A DNA stretch of 64,000 nucleotides from Paguma larvata (GCA_030068075.1 CM057841.1:47285030-47349029), one strand, 5' to 3'. Positions 11,810-22,899 are shown, counted from the stretch's first letter. Notes: generated from the sequence alone by a model not told the origin. Made by a program: numbers and translations.

Positions 11810-12599
11810 GATTCTCAATTGCTGTAGCAGCCTTAGATGATAATCAGTTTGTGGGAGCCAGAAAACCCCTTGCTGCCATGGGAGGAGGGGCAAAGACCGT
11901 TCTGGCTTTTTCCTGCTGGACAGGGACGTCCAAGGGGGGAATGTGACAGCTAGGGTTCTATGCCATCCAAAGGAGAGTTTGCAACAGCTAGATGGCCCAA
12001 CTGGAGCTCATTTGGAGTTTTATAGCTTCTAGGCGACAGGAGACAAACCTGGTTAGCACATTAAGATTCCAAGACCAAACAGGAGGGCTATGAAAAGCAT
12101 TAGAAGACCAGCTAAAGGGAGGAGCCAGGATGCCCAATTCCATAAGTTGCTCCAAGAGTTCCAGGAGTCTGCTTATTTATGCCTCCGTTTGTTGATTTGT
12201 TCCCTAACTCAATGGTGTAAGGTGGTTACGATAGAGCCAAGGGTTCACATCTATTGCCTTAGGGTTAGATTGCCTGTGTTATTTAGATCCCCACCTTATG
12301 GCCTTGATAATGGTGGGAGGGTACTCATAAAAGATTTTATTAGGGGAGAACCTCATCTGCTTCTTTAACTTCCCATTCGTAGCTGCAGTCTGCTTTGCTG
12401 ACTGAGATCCCTTATCTCTCCCTGCCTAATGTTAATCCTTTTCCTATTTATTCTTCCCCCTGGAATAGGGCCTGTAACAGTTGTTAGGGAACAGGGATGA
12501 TGACCATTCTGGCTTCTTCAAGCTGATAAGGGATGGTGTGGGCGTACAGAAGTTAGAGTCTACCCAGGGGTCAGTCGAGTTGCCCACGGTATGGTTTCA
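11810..12599 (-). pseudogene. Proviral 3' internal region, not assignable
   Basis: Lies between the envelope remnant and the polypurine tract. No clear coding similarity. A weak direct repeat links about 11890-11985 with about 12500-12590 (shared CATTCTGGCTT-like wording), which may be an old internal duplication. Confidence 0.4.
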
Positions 12600-12870
12600 C
12601 AGGAAGGCTGGCAGGCATGAGGCAGTATAAACATTAGCAGACACAAAGAGAAAAACATAAGTAAAGATGATACTGACCAACAAGAAGTCATTTTAAGATA
12701 ATGTCCCCAGTTCTGAAACCAGTCAAACAATCCAGGAGAGACCCTGATTTTGTCCAATTATGTCCAAATGTCACCTATCAGTTCTAAGACTCTGTGAGAA
12801 TTATTGGTTATATAGAAACAATATATGTCAGGGATCTCTTATGACCCAGGTGATGAGGAGCAGTAAGTAG
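12600..12870 (-). pseudogene. Envelope transmembrane-subunit remnant
   Basis: A minus-strand reading gives a Trp-rich segment (GLFDWFQNWGHYLKM) followed by a long hydrophobic stretch. This is the layout of the membrane-proximal region and membrane anchor at the end of a gammaretroviral TM protein. The surface subunit and the fusion-peptide region are not seen. No intact env exists here. Confidence 0.6.
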
Positions 12871-12899
12871 TCAAGGTGGCTCTATTCTCCAGGAGTTTG

Positions 12900-13680
12900 G
12901 CCCTAACTTTATTTAATTTTTTTAAGACATCTAATGCTTTTGAGGTGTTACTTATAGTTTTGCTGAGTATAAGCAGTTTGTTTTATTTCAAGGTATAAAC
13001 TTTTCCAAGAGCTGGGAGTCCTACTGTAGAAAGGGCCTAGGTAGCTGCTTACCATTATTATTTTGTAATTTTTACGTAAGCTGAACCCAGGTATTATTTC
13101 ATAAAGCAGAGCTTTTATTATTTTTTGTGCCTTTTTCATTTTGCAGAAGGAGGCCTCTACCCAATTAGTAAAAGTATCAACCCATACCAACAGAGTTTGA
13201 ACCCCTTTGACCTTGGCATATGAGTGAAATCTAACTGTAAGTCTTCCTCTGAATAGACTCCAGTTTCTTGATTGCCTGGGAGCCTAAGTTTATGGTTGAG
13301 AGGATTGTTTCTAAGACAAACTTTATAGGCTGATACTATTTGTTGAAATGTCCTTGACACATTTTTTTTTCCCAGTAAACATCCTTTGGGCCATTTCATA
13401 AGTTTTATCCCTCCCTAAATGAAAGGCTTGATGCAGTGCTTTACTGATATTCTCAGTCTGTGAGCTAGGTAATAGTAATTGCTTCTGCTCTGTTTGTAAC
13501 CATTTTAAGGGCTGGAGACAGTGTCCATGAGTCAGACACCAGTTCATTTCCTCAGGAGAGTAGGTGGGACTGAGTCTCTCCTTTAATAATTGATATAGCA
13601 AGCAAGATATTTTCCTGAACCCCAATATCCACAGTCTACAATATCCAGTAATTTTTAAAAACCCACACAATTGTTGATCT
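12900..13680 (-). pseudogene. pol relic: reverse transcriptase end and integrase
   Basis: From high to low coordinates the minus strand shows a short reverse transcriptase connection piece (GYCRLWILGF, about 13618-13652), then an integrase N-terminal zinc-binding-like region (about 13570-13330), then the integrase core with DFTHMP and VDTFTNWVEA (about 13235-13130) and KALLYEIIPGF (about 13080-13112). The frame changes repeatedly and stops are present. The catalytic palm of reverse transcriptase and RNase H are deleted. Similarity is to gammaretroviral pol. Confidence 0.82.
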
Positions 13681-13689
13681 GTCCTGAGC

Positions 13690-13830
13690 TAGTAACGCTA
13701 CAGTCTTTAATTTAGTTATAACGTCCCTTCCTAGCAAGGGATTAAGGCTCTCTAGCGTTATCAGGAAAGAATGAAAAAAAAAATTAGGTTTCCCCATATA
13801 CATCCCAGGGGCGGAGAGAAAAATTTAGTC
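13690..13830 (-). pseudogene. Protease C-terminal relic
   Basis: The minus strand at about 13710-13747 reads LNPLLGRDVITKL, the conserved C-terminal segment of retroviral aspartic protease (the GRD motif). The active-site region upstream is not recognisable. The sequence runs straight into the late reverse transcriptase piece, which marks an internal deletion. Confidence 0.75.
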
Positions 13831-14179
13831 ACTGGTTTTCTGGAGATGCCTCTAATTGGTATGCTGGGTTTGGATAGTCGGGCGGGAGTGGAAAGGAGGA
13901 CAGAAAAGGTGGCTCCGGATCAAGAAGGAAATCAACCGGTTTTTTGGTTTTTGGTTTGTGTTTTTTTGTTTGTTTGGTTTTGTATATCCAGAGTTCCTGA
14001 GGTCTGAGTTTCCAATAGATAGTTGGTTCTGGGGAGCCACCACGAAGAGCCCCAGGCCCCATCAGTCCCTTTCAGGGACACTGGTTATCTGAGCCCTGTG
14101 GATAGAGGTCCCCGAGGGCATTCATGCTTCCAGAGATCGTCTCCACACAAGGCTTCCGGGGCTTTGACTTCTGTTTTCT

Positions 14180-16070
14180 CTTCTGAGGGCAGGCTTGTTT
14201 CCAGTGCTCTGAATGGCCACATAAATGGCATTTGGTGCCAGGAGCTGGAGAAGTCTAGTCTGATGTAGTACTTAAGGCTGCGACTAAGGCCTTAGATTTT
14301 TCATTTTTAAGTCTCCTTTTCTGTTTTTTTTTTTTTTTTCTCTTCACCTTGGTTGTAATACACCGGGTTGGCAGCTAGTACGAGCTCCTCTAGGGTCCCT
14401 TCCAGGCCAACAGCCAATTTGTGGATTTCCTCTGAATATCTAGGGCTGATAGAGTGACAAATTTGTCCTTTAAAATCATCTCAGCCTTAGGAGTGTCAGG
14501 GGAGATGGCCATATATTTAATGAGATCCTCCCTCAACCTCTCCTGGAAGACTGTGGGGCTCTCATTCTGTGGCTAATTTAGCATAGTTTAAGGGCTTAAT
14601 CTTAGATTTCTTTAATTTTTTTAAAACACAAGCTTGGAAGCGGCAATGGGATGTCATAGTCCCGATTAGGATCTTGGGGTGGAACTCCCTGAGCTCTAGG
14701 AGGGAGCTGGCAGCACCTCGCAGGACCTCCAGTCCCATGTAATTAATGAGCTGCTCATCCCCGTATCTCTTGGCTGCTGCCCGAATCCCAGAGTTTTCTA
14801 TCCTATTAAGAGTCTGATTTAACGAAAGCATTATTTTATCTTTCCAGGTCAACTAAAAAACACATGTAATATTCTGAAAAGCCTCTCTATGTACTTACCT
14901 GATCAGAAAATTTACCTAGACCTCCTTTTATCTGTCTTAAATCTTGTAAAAGGTTTCTCCTTCTGGCGTTCTAGTTTCTCTTAACAGAAATGTGCCTGTT
15001 ACATTATGGGGAGGGCCTGGATAAGGTGGGCAGCAGGGAGCAGAATTGCACTTCTTATACAGATTGAGGACCTGAGGAGGAAAAGGTGGAACACTTTTTT
15101 CCTCATTCTCTAGGTCTGCTTTGAATCCAGGTAAGGGGCCTTTAACTGTTTCCCCTCCTGACTGCTGGACTTCAGGAAGGGCTGCCATTAAATCAGGATC
15201 CACCTTACATTGCGTACATATATCTCAATTTTTTAAATCTTAAACCAGTGTACTTTTAAAATCCATTCATTTTATCCTTAGTCCATCCTAACTATATATA
15301 AAATTTCTTTTTAAAGATTTTCCTTCACGAATCTTCTACAGCTCTCCTTTGCATTCAGATTTTGTCCCAAGCCATTTGCCTCCAAATAAGCAGTCTCATT
15401 TAGAACAAAATTACTTTCTTTTACCTTTAACAAAAATGTTTTCCATTTCTTATATCTTTTTTACATATCTACTTTTTTTTTTTTACATACAGAGTTGTTT
15501 TCTTATTTCCATCAGTCTTAATTGCATTTAGCAGAATTTTAACTCTTGGAAACCTTAGTCTCCCATGAAAAGTAAGTAGTAACCAATAGTGAACTGTCTG
15601 TTACATCAGAATTCCTTAGATGGCAAACTTATGAATCGATTAACCAAAAAACATGTTTTCCAGCAGATCTAAGTATCCTTAGTTTCTCTGCAACAAGTCA
15701 AAAGCACAAACCTACATCTAGTAATTAGTGGTTTTTCCTCTTATCTCCTTAGATATCCAATTAATTCAATCCCAGTTTGTCATGCAAGCCAAATTTTTTA
15801 GGTTACCAAAGACTTTGAAAGCTATCTTAACAATTACCCATGAAAACTATGAGACAGACAAAGTTAAACCATTATTTAAGTCATCCTTTCGCTAACAAAT
15901 TGAAACAGAAATAACATGAACTTATTTGACTTTCAGCAAATCTAGGTATAATAAATTTTTTTTTTTTACTTAATGTTGATAAACAGATCTATCTCAAACC
16001 AACAAACTTAAATTAGCTTAAACACTGAATACATTTTACTTGGGTCCACTTAAGACAATTTGTTCCCCAT
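14180..16070 (-). pseudogene. gag relic with capsid and nucleocapsid motifs
   Basis: A start reading MGNKLS followed by a stop is at 16070 downward and would carry the Gly2 myristoylation signal. Further on come a proline-rich part (14937-15203), capsid readings QIKGGLGKFSD and TWKDKIMLSLNQTL (about 14930-14800), a late capsid segment with ESPTVFQERL (about 14560), and one zinc knuckle C-HL-C-GHSE-H-WKQA-C (14189-14230), a perfect CX2CX4HX4C. One knuckle is the gammaretroviral pattern. Stops and frameshifts occur throughout. Confidence 0.82.
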
Positions 16071-16753
16071 GGTTAATGTTTACCTGGAACACTGATTGGG
16101 AAATCTGAAGTGGGCGGCCTTTGCTCCTTGACATCTAGGGTGGGAGGAGGAGTTGATAGTGCCTGAGACATTGTGGAGCCAGTTTTGCAGGCCGCACCCC
16201 AGGTACTACAGAAACAGGGGTAGGAAAGAGAGACAGAAGAGGTGAGGTGCTAGCAGAAGGCAGAGAAAGAGAATACCCAGTTTTAAATCTTGTCAGCTCA
16301 GAGGAGCAGACTCCAGGTTTGGTTTGGTTTGGTTTTCCACTAGTGGAATTAGGCAGTCCATGTCAGTCAGGAGAAGACACGGAACTTCCCTGAAACAAAG
16401 GAAATTTCAGCAGCTGCACGGGAATATTAATGTCCCTGTTCTGAGATGGACTAACCAGAGACAGTTGTCTCTAACTGTCGGTTTTGAGGAATTCCCCCCA
16501 ATCCTGATATCCTAGATAGGTCCCTCCCAAAGTATGGTGTTGCAGGACAAACAGGAGGAAGAGGTCGTTTTGTCCTCTTGGCCACTCCTCTTGTGGAGAT
16601 TTAGACACCTCTTAGCATTGGCAGCTCAGTATAAACCCCTGACTCGAATCAGGCCTCTGCAGACCTGATTCTTCTTGAGCCACTTGAGGTCATCAGGGAA
16701 CCACAGGGTAGGACCCGCTCAGGCTTCATAGCTGAAAGTGTGGAGCAGGGACA

Positions 16754-16791
<38 letters not shown>

Positions 16792-17114
16792 TTGCAGACT
16801 TCCACCCAGGACTTCCCTGTCCTATGTGGCGACTATGTCGCCTGGGAGGTGTTTAAGCTTCCCTTCTGCCTCTAGGGCGGCCTGAATTCCATCCCGGGTC
16901 CCCAGGGACATTTACCCCGTCTGATGTCCCATCCTGGTAGAATTTTCTGATTCCCCCTGGAGACCGTTCAAGCGCAGTGGTGGCCAATTATTGTCTGGCC
17001 CCACGAGGATCCGGATCTAGTGAAATTACTGGTGGGGCGCCTTCCTTTCTATTGCAGGGACCTCTCCACTGGCCTCCGACAACAGTGGCTCAAGGGGCCA
17101 GCGTTGCTGCCGGC
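16071..17114 (-). other. Proviral leader with (CA)n tract
   Basis: Untranslated leader between the primer site and gag, about 1 kb. It contains a CA microsatellite at 16752-16789. No convincing open frame. Confidence 0.6.
16752..16789. repeat. (CA)n microsatellite
   Basis: About 19 CA units inside the proviral leader. Likely length-polymorphic. Confidence 0.95.
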
Positions 17115-17132
17115 TTCGCGGCCAATGCACCA
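17115..17132 (-). other. Primer binding site, tRNA-Gly type
   Basis: The plus strand reads TTCGCGGCCAATGCACCA, which matches the 3' end of tRNA-Gly(GCC) at 17 of 18 positions (one C to G change), including the CCA end. It sits 5 bases from the 5' LTR, where minus-strand DNA synthesis is primed. Confidence 0.85.
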
Positions 17133-17137
17133 AAAAA

Positions 17138-17533
17138 TATTATAGCAAATCCTTGGCACAGAGCAAGAGACAAGCGACAGGCACTCGGAAAATCAGAAAA
17201 GACTGTTCATTCTGTACCGGTGCCGGCCCAACTGAGTCCTCTCCAAAGGCTGAGCCCCCAGCCCTGGCACTAGCCTACTTTAATGCCTGGCCAACTTCCG
17301 GGTACTTTGAAACTTTCTGTCGGCTGCACAGGCTGGGATTGCAGGGGCTCAAGGAAAAAAAAAGGGGGGGGGATGGCTGGGTGGGCACTTATTGATTGTG
17401 CTATGTGGGCAGTCAGCTGATCAAGAGGCAAGTAAGATTATAGAAGCCAAAAGCATGCAAGGGAAGTATTTGGTCTCGGACATATGACTGGCTTTTTTTT
17501 TTTTTAATCTGCTTTTGTCGGCTTTTCTTCTCA
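17138..17533 (-). repeat. 5' LTR of the endogenous retrovirus
   Basis: 396 bases, pairs with 11424-11796. Its inner end has decayed from TGTTACAG to TATTATAG, while the outer TTCTCA end is intact. Extra G- and T-runs account for most of the length difference. Confidence 0.92.
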
Positions 17534-17623
17534 AAGTAATCTCTATACCCAACGTGGGACTCTAACTTACAACTCTGAGATCAAGAGTTGCATGCTTTTC
17601 CAATTGAACCAGCCAGGCATCCC
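17534..17623 (-). repeat. Right piece of the SINE split by the provirus
   Basis: Begins AAGTAATCTCTATACCC and ends GAACCAGCCAGGCATCCC, the continuation of the SINE tail at 11403-11423. AAGT is shared by both junctions. Confidence 0.9.
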
Positions 17624-17776
17624 TGGACAAAACACAAACAAACTTTAAAAATTATACAAAGATAAAAATCTGAGAGGAAATGTAATGGAAATATAATTTC
17701 AAGAATAAAAAGGAATGATATAAAGTAACTGATAAAGAAGAGGTTGTTCATGTACTTTAAAAAATAGATGATGGGG

Positions 17777-17994
17777 GAGGTGCCTGGGTGTCTCAGTCAG
17801 TTAAGCCTCTGACTTCGGCTCAGGTCATGATCTCCTGGTTGAAATCATGATCTCAGGGTCTGTGAGTTTCAGACCCCCATCAGGCTCTCTGCTGTCAGCA
17901 CAGAGCCCGCTTAGGATCCTCTGTTCCCCCTCTCACTCTCTGCGTCTCCCCACTTGCTCTCTCTCAAGAAAGAAAAAAAAACATTAAAAAAAAA
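17777..17994 (+). repeat. SINE with an internal duplication
   Basis: Complete SINE, except that the promoter-box region is partly doubled: GTCATGATCTCCTGGTTG is followed by ATCATGATCTCAGGGTCTG, adding about 20 bases. Confidence 0.88.
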
Positions 17995-18039
17995 GAACAA
18001 TGGCGTTTCATATTAGAACATTAAGATAATATGGACATG

Positions 18040-18247
18040 TTTAATGTTTATTTTTGAGAGTCAGAGTATGAGCAGGGGAGAGGCAGAGAGAGAGGGAGAC
18101 ACAGAATCTGAAGCAATTCCAGGCTGTGAGCTGTCAGCACAGAGCCCGATGAGGTGGGGGGTGGGGGTGCGCTCGAATTCACCAACCTTGTGATCATGAC
18201 CTGAGCCAAGGTCTGCAGTTTAACGGACTGAGCCGACCAGGCGCCCC
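18040..18247 (-). repeat. SINE (felid type), minus
   Basis: Ends GAGCCGACCAGGCGCCCC. The flanks AATATGGACATG and TATATGGATATA look like a diverged target duplication. Confidence 0.9.
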
Positions 18248-18439
18248 TATATGGATATACTTAAAAGAACGATGTAACAATTTTATTTTCAAATACTGTT
18301 ATAATATATCAGAGAGGTACCCTCTGCACAGCCAGCAGGGCATCAGTACCATGTGATATACCTGAAATCACATCCTTTGCAATTCTTTATTCTTATGTTC
18401 AAAAATGTTAAATATTAACCAAAAAACATGTAGGGAAAG

Positions 18440-19258
18440 TATTTAGGCTTTTTTATTGATTTTTTATTGAATAAAATTCACATAATGTAAAATTAACCAT
18501 TAACCATATTAAGGCATACAATGCAGTGGCATTTAGTATATGTATAATATTGTGCAACCTTCACCTCTATTTCTGAGACATTTTCATCTTCTCAAAAGGA
18601 AACTCTGTACCCATTAAACAAGAACTCCTATTCTCCACTCCCTGCCCATTTCCTGGCAACCACAGATTTGTTTTCTGTCTCTATGGATTCTCCTGTTCTG
18701 AATGTTACATATAAATGGAATCATGCAACATGTGACCTTTTGTGTCTGGCTTCTTTTACTTAACAGAATGTTGAGGTGTATCCAAATCGTAGCATGTGTC
18801 AGTACTTCATTCCCTTTTATGGTTGAATGATATTTTCATTGTGTGTGTATACCACATTGTGCTTGTTCATTCTTCAGCTGCTGGACATTTGCCTTGTTTC
18901 AGCTTTTTGGCTATTATGAATAATGCTGCTGTGACACATGTGTACAAGTATTTGTTTGAATACCTGTTTCCAATTCTTTTGGGTCTGTACCTAGGAGCAA
19001 AATGCCTGATAATTCTGTTTAACTTTTTGAGGAACTGCGAAACTTTCCCAAATTGCACCATTTTACATTTCTAGCAACCATGTTCGGGGGTTCCAATTTC
19101 TCTGCTTCTTCGATAACTCTTGTTATTTTTTCAAAACAAAAAAGTTATGACTAACCTAGTGGGTATGAAGTAGTGTCTTTTTGTGGTTTTGATTTGCATT
19201 TCCCTAATAACTATTGATGTTGAGCATCTTTTCATGTGCTTGTTGGCCATGACTACCT
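18440..19258 (-). repeat. Old L1 fragment, minus
   Basis: Plus strand reads as the complement of the L1 ORF2 end and 3' region (GGCTATTATGAATAATGCTG, TTTTTGAGGAACTGC, TTTGATTTGCATTTCCCTAA, TGAGCATCTTTTCATGTGC). It is well diverged and has no open frame. Confidence 0.85.
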
Positions 19259-21358
19259 AGTTTTTACTATTTTTTATTTTAAGGGGTGTGCAAGCAAAAA
19301 TGTTGTGGTCCACAGCTGTAGACCTAAGCCACCATATCTGAAGATCTTGTCTACTGCCTCTCTGTTCTCCTAGCATTTGCTATGGCCTCAAGGCTTTGTG
19401 ACAGTTTGTCTGAGGGACACTTCTCCCATCCAGAGGTACAGGACTAAACATTTAAGAAGACTTCCTCTTCAGTGGGGTGGCTTTGAGAATCTGTGCAGAC
19501 TGAAACTACAACCTATAATACCAACCTTTCTCTGCCAGCTGCTAAATTAGCCCTCCTATATTTTGAAGACGTTAAATTTGAATGCCAAAGTTAGCTAGCT
19601 CCTTGCACATAGCGAGATTTTTCCATGCTTATTTGTTGGTTTGACATGAAGTCAGAAGGGACCTTTGGCTGTGCAAACCGAGCAAGAGTGCTCTGGGAAA
19701 GACAGTCCTGTGTCAGGCTGGAGGAGAGCAAGGAAATGAGGGTGCAGCTGCATTAAGTTGTGCCTAGCCAGGCGGCTCTGAATGTAACAGGAAAGTTTTG
19801 GGACCCACGTGTCTGCCCTAGGACAGCAGGGAGCTTTACGGTTGGCGGTCTCCCCTGGATAGGTTGCTAGTTCACTGAAGGCAAGAATAACGTCTTAGTC
19901 CTATAACCACATATGTTCCCTAACTCGGAATCTGGGACATAGTAGGTACACACAGGATGTTTACTGGATCGGATTGTGCCCTGGTGATACTCTGTCCCCT
20001 GATACTGTCAGCCCCCTTGCCTCCTTGATGGGAATTAGGAAGAAGACAGTCTGGTTGCTGCTCTTGATTCTCATTTCATTCTGGTCCATCTCAGACTGAC
20101 ATCCTCCAGCAGCTCCCCATTACCCTCATCTCTGTGTTCCGAGGAGTCCCAGTTTTAACATAAAATATGACCTATTCCCTTAATCATTATTTCTAGAGCA
20201 TTCCCTCCACTTCCTTTTTATTTCACTTACATTCAAGCTACCCATAGGCATGGACATGTTTGGGACCTTAGAATCACATCCAATCTTCTATAGGAAGACT
20301 ATAAGAGACTTTTTGTTGATAGATCCTTACCCAAGATGTCTGTTAATTTGGGTTTATTCATTGCCCATTGGTTCTAGAGAAGGTTCTCCCAGGCTCCCAT
20401 GCAAAGGATATAACCTTGGTTGAGTGTCTGAGACCCAGGTGGGAGAATGGGACAGGAGGCAGTGGTGAAGCATTGTGATTTTTCTCTGTTCAGTATACAG
20501 ACTGTCATTCATTTCCTTGTTTTAAATCCACTGCTTGAATCTGACCCTTTGCTGCTTTTCCTCCAGAGAATAAGTGTATTGTTGCAGTGTTTGGGAGAGT
20601 GTCTGGGCTGTGTATGTGGGGGTAGGACCTGCAGGTCCAATTTCTCCTTGTACATCATCTGTTCTATGGCTCATATCCGCCTCACAAAATATCTGCCACC
20701 TGATGCCTGATTCCTGAGCCTTGCAGCTGGGTGAATAAGCTTGCCCCGTGCTATTAACCATGTGTCCTAGTCACGCCTCCCCACCCGGCTCCCATGCAAG
20801 GCTTCCATTTTTCTCTGGTTATCACTTCTCTATCCCTTTCCGTCTCCCCCGACAGTATCGGCAGCTCTCATCTGTTTTCATCCCGTCTCATTCTCATGTC
20901 CTTGTAGATTCTTATCCTTTTTGTACTTTTAATGTCGTGATATAGGGTTCAGAAAATGTCTGTGTTCAGTCTGCCCGTATTTAAGAAGCAACTGTTTTTT
21001 ATGGTTATCAGTTCCACTTATCAGTGGAATACAGTTGTTAAATAGAATAATGTATCTACATGTCTGGACCTGTGACATGGACAACATAGAAAGTTAAATG
21101 AGAAAAGGAAGTTGCAGGTTCATATGTATAATGCGAATCTGGTCTCATTAAAAACATTTTCATATTGTATGTATACATATACATATACGCATGCTAAATA
21201 TATATATACTTATATATATTCACATACTAAATATATATATTTATATATATATTCTCCTTAGCATTATCTGAGATAATATAAATAAATATCAGAATAAATA
21301 CCTAGAGAGCTAGTTGGATGTTTTCATTTGGCAAAAAGACTTAAAAGGGTCTGATTTA
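19259..21358. other. No recognised gene; one possible L2/MIR end
   Basis: About 2 kb without a convincing gene. At 19870-19970 an L2- or MIR-like 3' end is suggested (ACTGAAGGCAAGAATAAC, GGGACATAGTAGGTAC). An AT repeat patch lies at about 21170-21255. Short open frames here show no family features. Confidence 0.35.
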
Positions 21359-21555
21359 GGGGCACCCGGGTGGCTCAGTTGGTTAAGTGTTCAACTTCGA
21401 CTTTGGTCATGACCTCATGGTTTGTGAGTTCAAGGCCTGCATCAGGTTCTCCGCTCTCAGAGTAGAGCCCTCTCCGATCCTCTGTCTCCCTCTCTCTGCC
21501 CCTCCACATTGCATGCACGTGCTCTCTCTGTCAAAAATAAGTAAACATTAAAAAA
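21359..21555 (+). repeat. SINE (felid type)
   Basis: Head GGGGCACCCGGGTGGCTCAG. Target duplication AAAGGGTCTGATTTA (21344-21358) and AAAGGAGTCTGATTTA (about 21557-21572). Confidence 0.93.
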
Positions 21556-22086
21556 CAAAGGAGTCTGATTTAAAGGACTAGGCAATCTGGTGAGTCTAAA
21601 AATTTCCTTTGGGGACCATGGAGCCAGGGAGCACCATTCACATTGTGTTCTTTGTGAACAGTGCCCCCTGAATTTGCACAGCTGTGGTGGCACTTCCTGG
21701 AGTTTCTCCCAAAAAGCCCCTGCCATCCTCCAGGGCAGCAGCAGGAGCAAAAGAGTTGTTACTCCCATGTGTAACTCCTTCTGGGCTGTTCCGGGGACGT
21801 GATTGTTTGGGTTAGTTAATGATCCTCCTGAACTATACTAGGGAGGCCAACTCCTAAGTGAGGTGAAGAATAAGGGCAAAAGTTAGATTTGTGGAGATGT
21901 GCATTCCGGCATGTTGTGGGAAACCTGCATTTCTCACAAAAGCGACTAACTCTTCCTCCTTCCAACCACCTTCAGCCGCCAACTCAGGATCAAATGGGAA
22001 GGTATGGAAATTTTCCAGTTAATACTCAATGATAAAGGGTTGAAAGGAATTTAGCCACATATCTAAATATTCTCTAGCAACATGTC

Positions 22087-22200
22087 CCCAGACTTCCCCC
22101 CTCAAACTTTGCTGCATATTAAAATCACCTGGGAAGGTTTTAAAACTCCCATGCCCAGGCCGAACCTGTTACCTAGACAGTCCAATCTTTAACAAGTCTC
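22087..22200 (-). repeat. MER5A-like DNA transposon fragment
   Basis: Contains GCATATTAAAATCACCTGGG and later AACAAGTCTCCTAA, the wording of the MER5A hAT-type element. The other end reappears at 22373-22436. Confidence 0.6.
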
Positions 22201-22372
22201 CTAATGTTGGTCCTACTGACATTTGGAACCATGTAATTTTTTGCATTGGGAACGCTTTCCTGTGCGTTGTGGGGGGTATAGCACCATCCCTGGGCTCTAT
22301 GCACTACAAGCCTACAACGAAAAGACATTTGCAGATCGCTCAGTTGAGAATCACTGCTGTAGGAGGTGGAAC
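22201..22372 (-). repeat. MER20-like DNA transposon
   Basis: Reads TACTGACATTTGGAACCATG, CCTGTGCGTTGTGG, GCACCATCCCTGGGCTCTA and GTTGAGAATCACTGC, the complement of the MER20 element. It appears to lie inside a MER5A copy. Confidence 0.7.
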
Positions 22373-22436
22373 CCAGACATCCTATTTTTAAAAAATCTTC
22401 CCAGGTGATTACAATGTGCAGTCAAGTTTGAGAACC
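22373..22436 (-). repeat. MER5A-like terminal fragment
   Basis: Ends CAAGTTTGAGAACCATTG, the terminal repeat wording of MER5-type elements. Probably the rest of the copy at 22087-22200. Confidence 0.55.
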
Positions 22437-22704
22437 ATTGCTCTCATGGAGTTTCCTCTGCCCTGGTGGAAATTCCTGGGACTTCTGGAGTGGGTTTTTA
22501 CAAGCTGTTATTTAATACAGATTCAGTCAGAATGGATATATTCCAAGCTGGATGAGCAGTTCCACTCATCCTATCTAGTAAGCACCTGTTTCTTTCTATC
22601 GAGAGACCTTTGGAAAACAAAGAGGCTGTGAACATCTGGAGAGGCGAGCAGAGCCAGCAGAGCCAGATGAGCCTGTAACTTCGGGAGAACACATAGAGAG
22701 TGCT

Positions 22705-22899
22705 GGTGCCTGGGTGGCTCAGTTGGTTAGGCCTCTGACCTCGGCTCAGATCATGATCTTGCGGTTCATGAGTTCCAGCCCCACGTTCAGCTCTGTGCTG
22801 CTGCTAGGATCCTGGATTTGGATTCTGTGTCTGCCTCTCCCTCTGCCCTTCACCCACTTGCACTCTGTCTCTCTTTCTCAAATAAATAAATGAACATTT
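22705..22899 (+). repeat. SINE (felid type)
   Basis: GGTGCCTGGGTGGCTCAG head, shortened body, AATAAATAAATGAACATT tail. Confidence 0.9.

Larger units (their letters stand above)
11424..17533 (-). mobile_element. Defective class I endogenous retrovirus (gammaretrovirus-like)
   Basis: A 6.1-kb provirus on the minus strand. The plus strand starts TGTTACAG and ends TTCTCA, so the termini are the TG...CA of integrated retroviruses. AAGT at 11420-11423 and 17534-17537 is a 4-base target duplication. Between the LTRs, in proviral order, are a tRNA-Gly-type primer site, a leader of about 1 kb, gag relics, the C-terminal end of protease, a small reverse transcriptase remnant, integrase relics, an envelope transmembrane remnant and a polypurine tract. 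Most of reverse transcriptase, RNase H and most of env are missing, and all frames carry stops. It cannot encode a functional virus. The family is not assigned. Confidence 0.92.

Noticed and set aside
16740..16800. Regularly spaced repeat suggesting an array
   Set aside because: It is a plain (CA)n microsatellite. There are no spacers and no CRISPR-like structure anywhere in the window.
18796..19074. 92-residue hydrophobic frame resembling a membrane protein
   Set aside because: It is the antisense of an old L1 segment. The hydrophobicity comes from its T-rich sequence.
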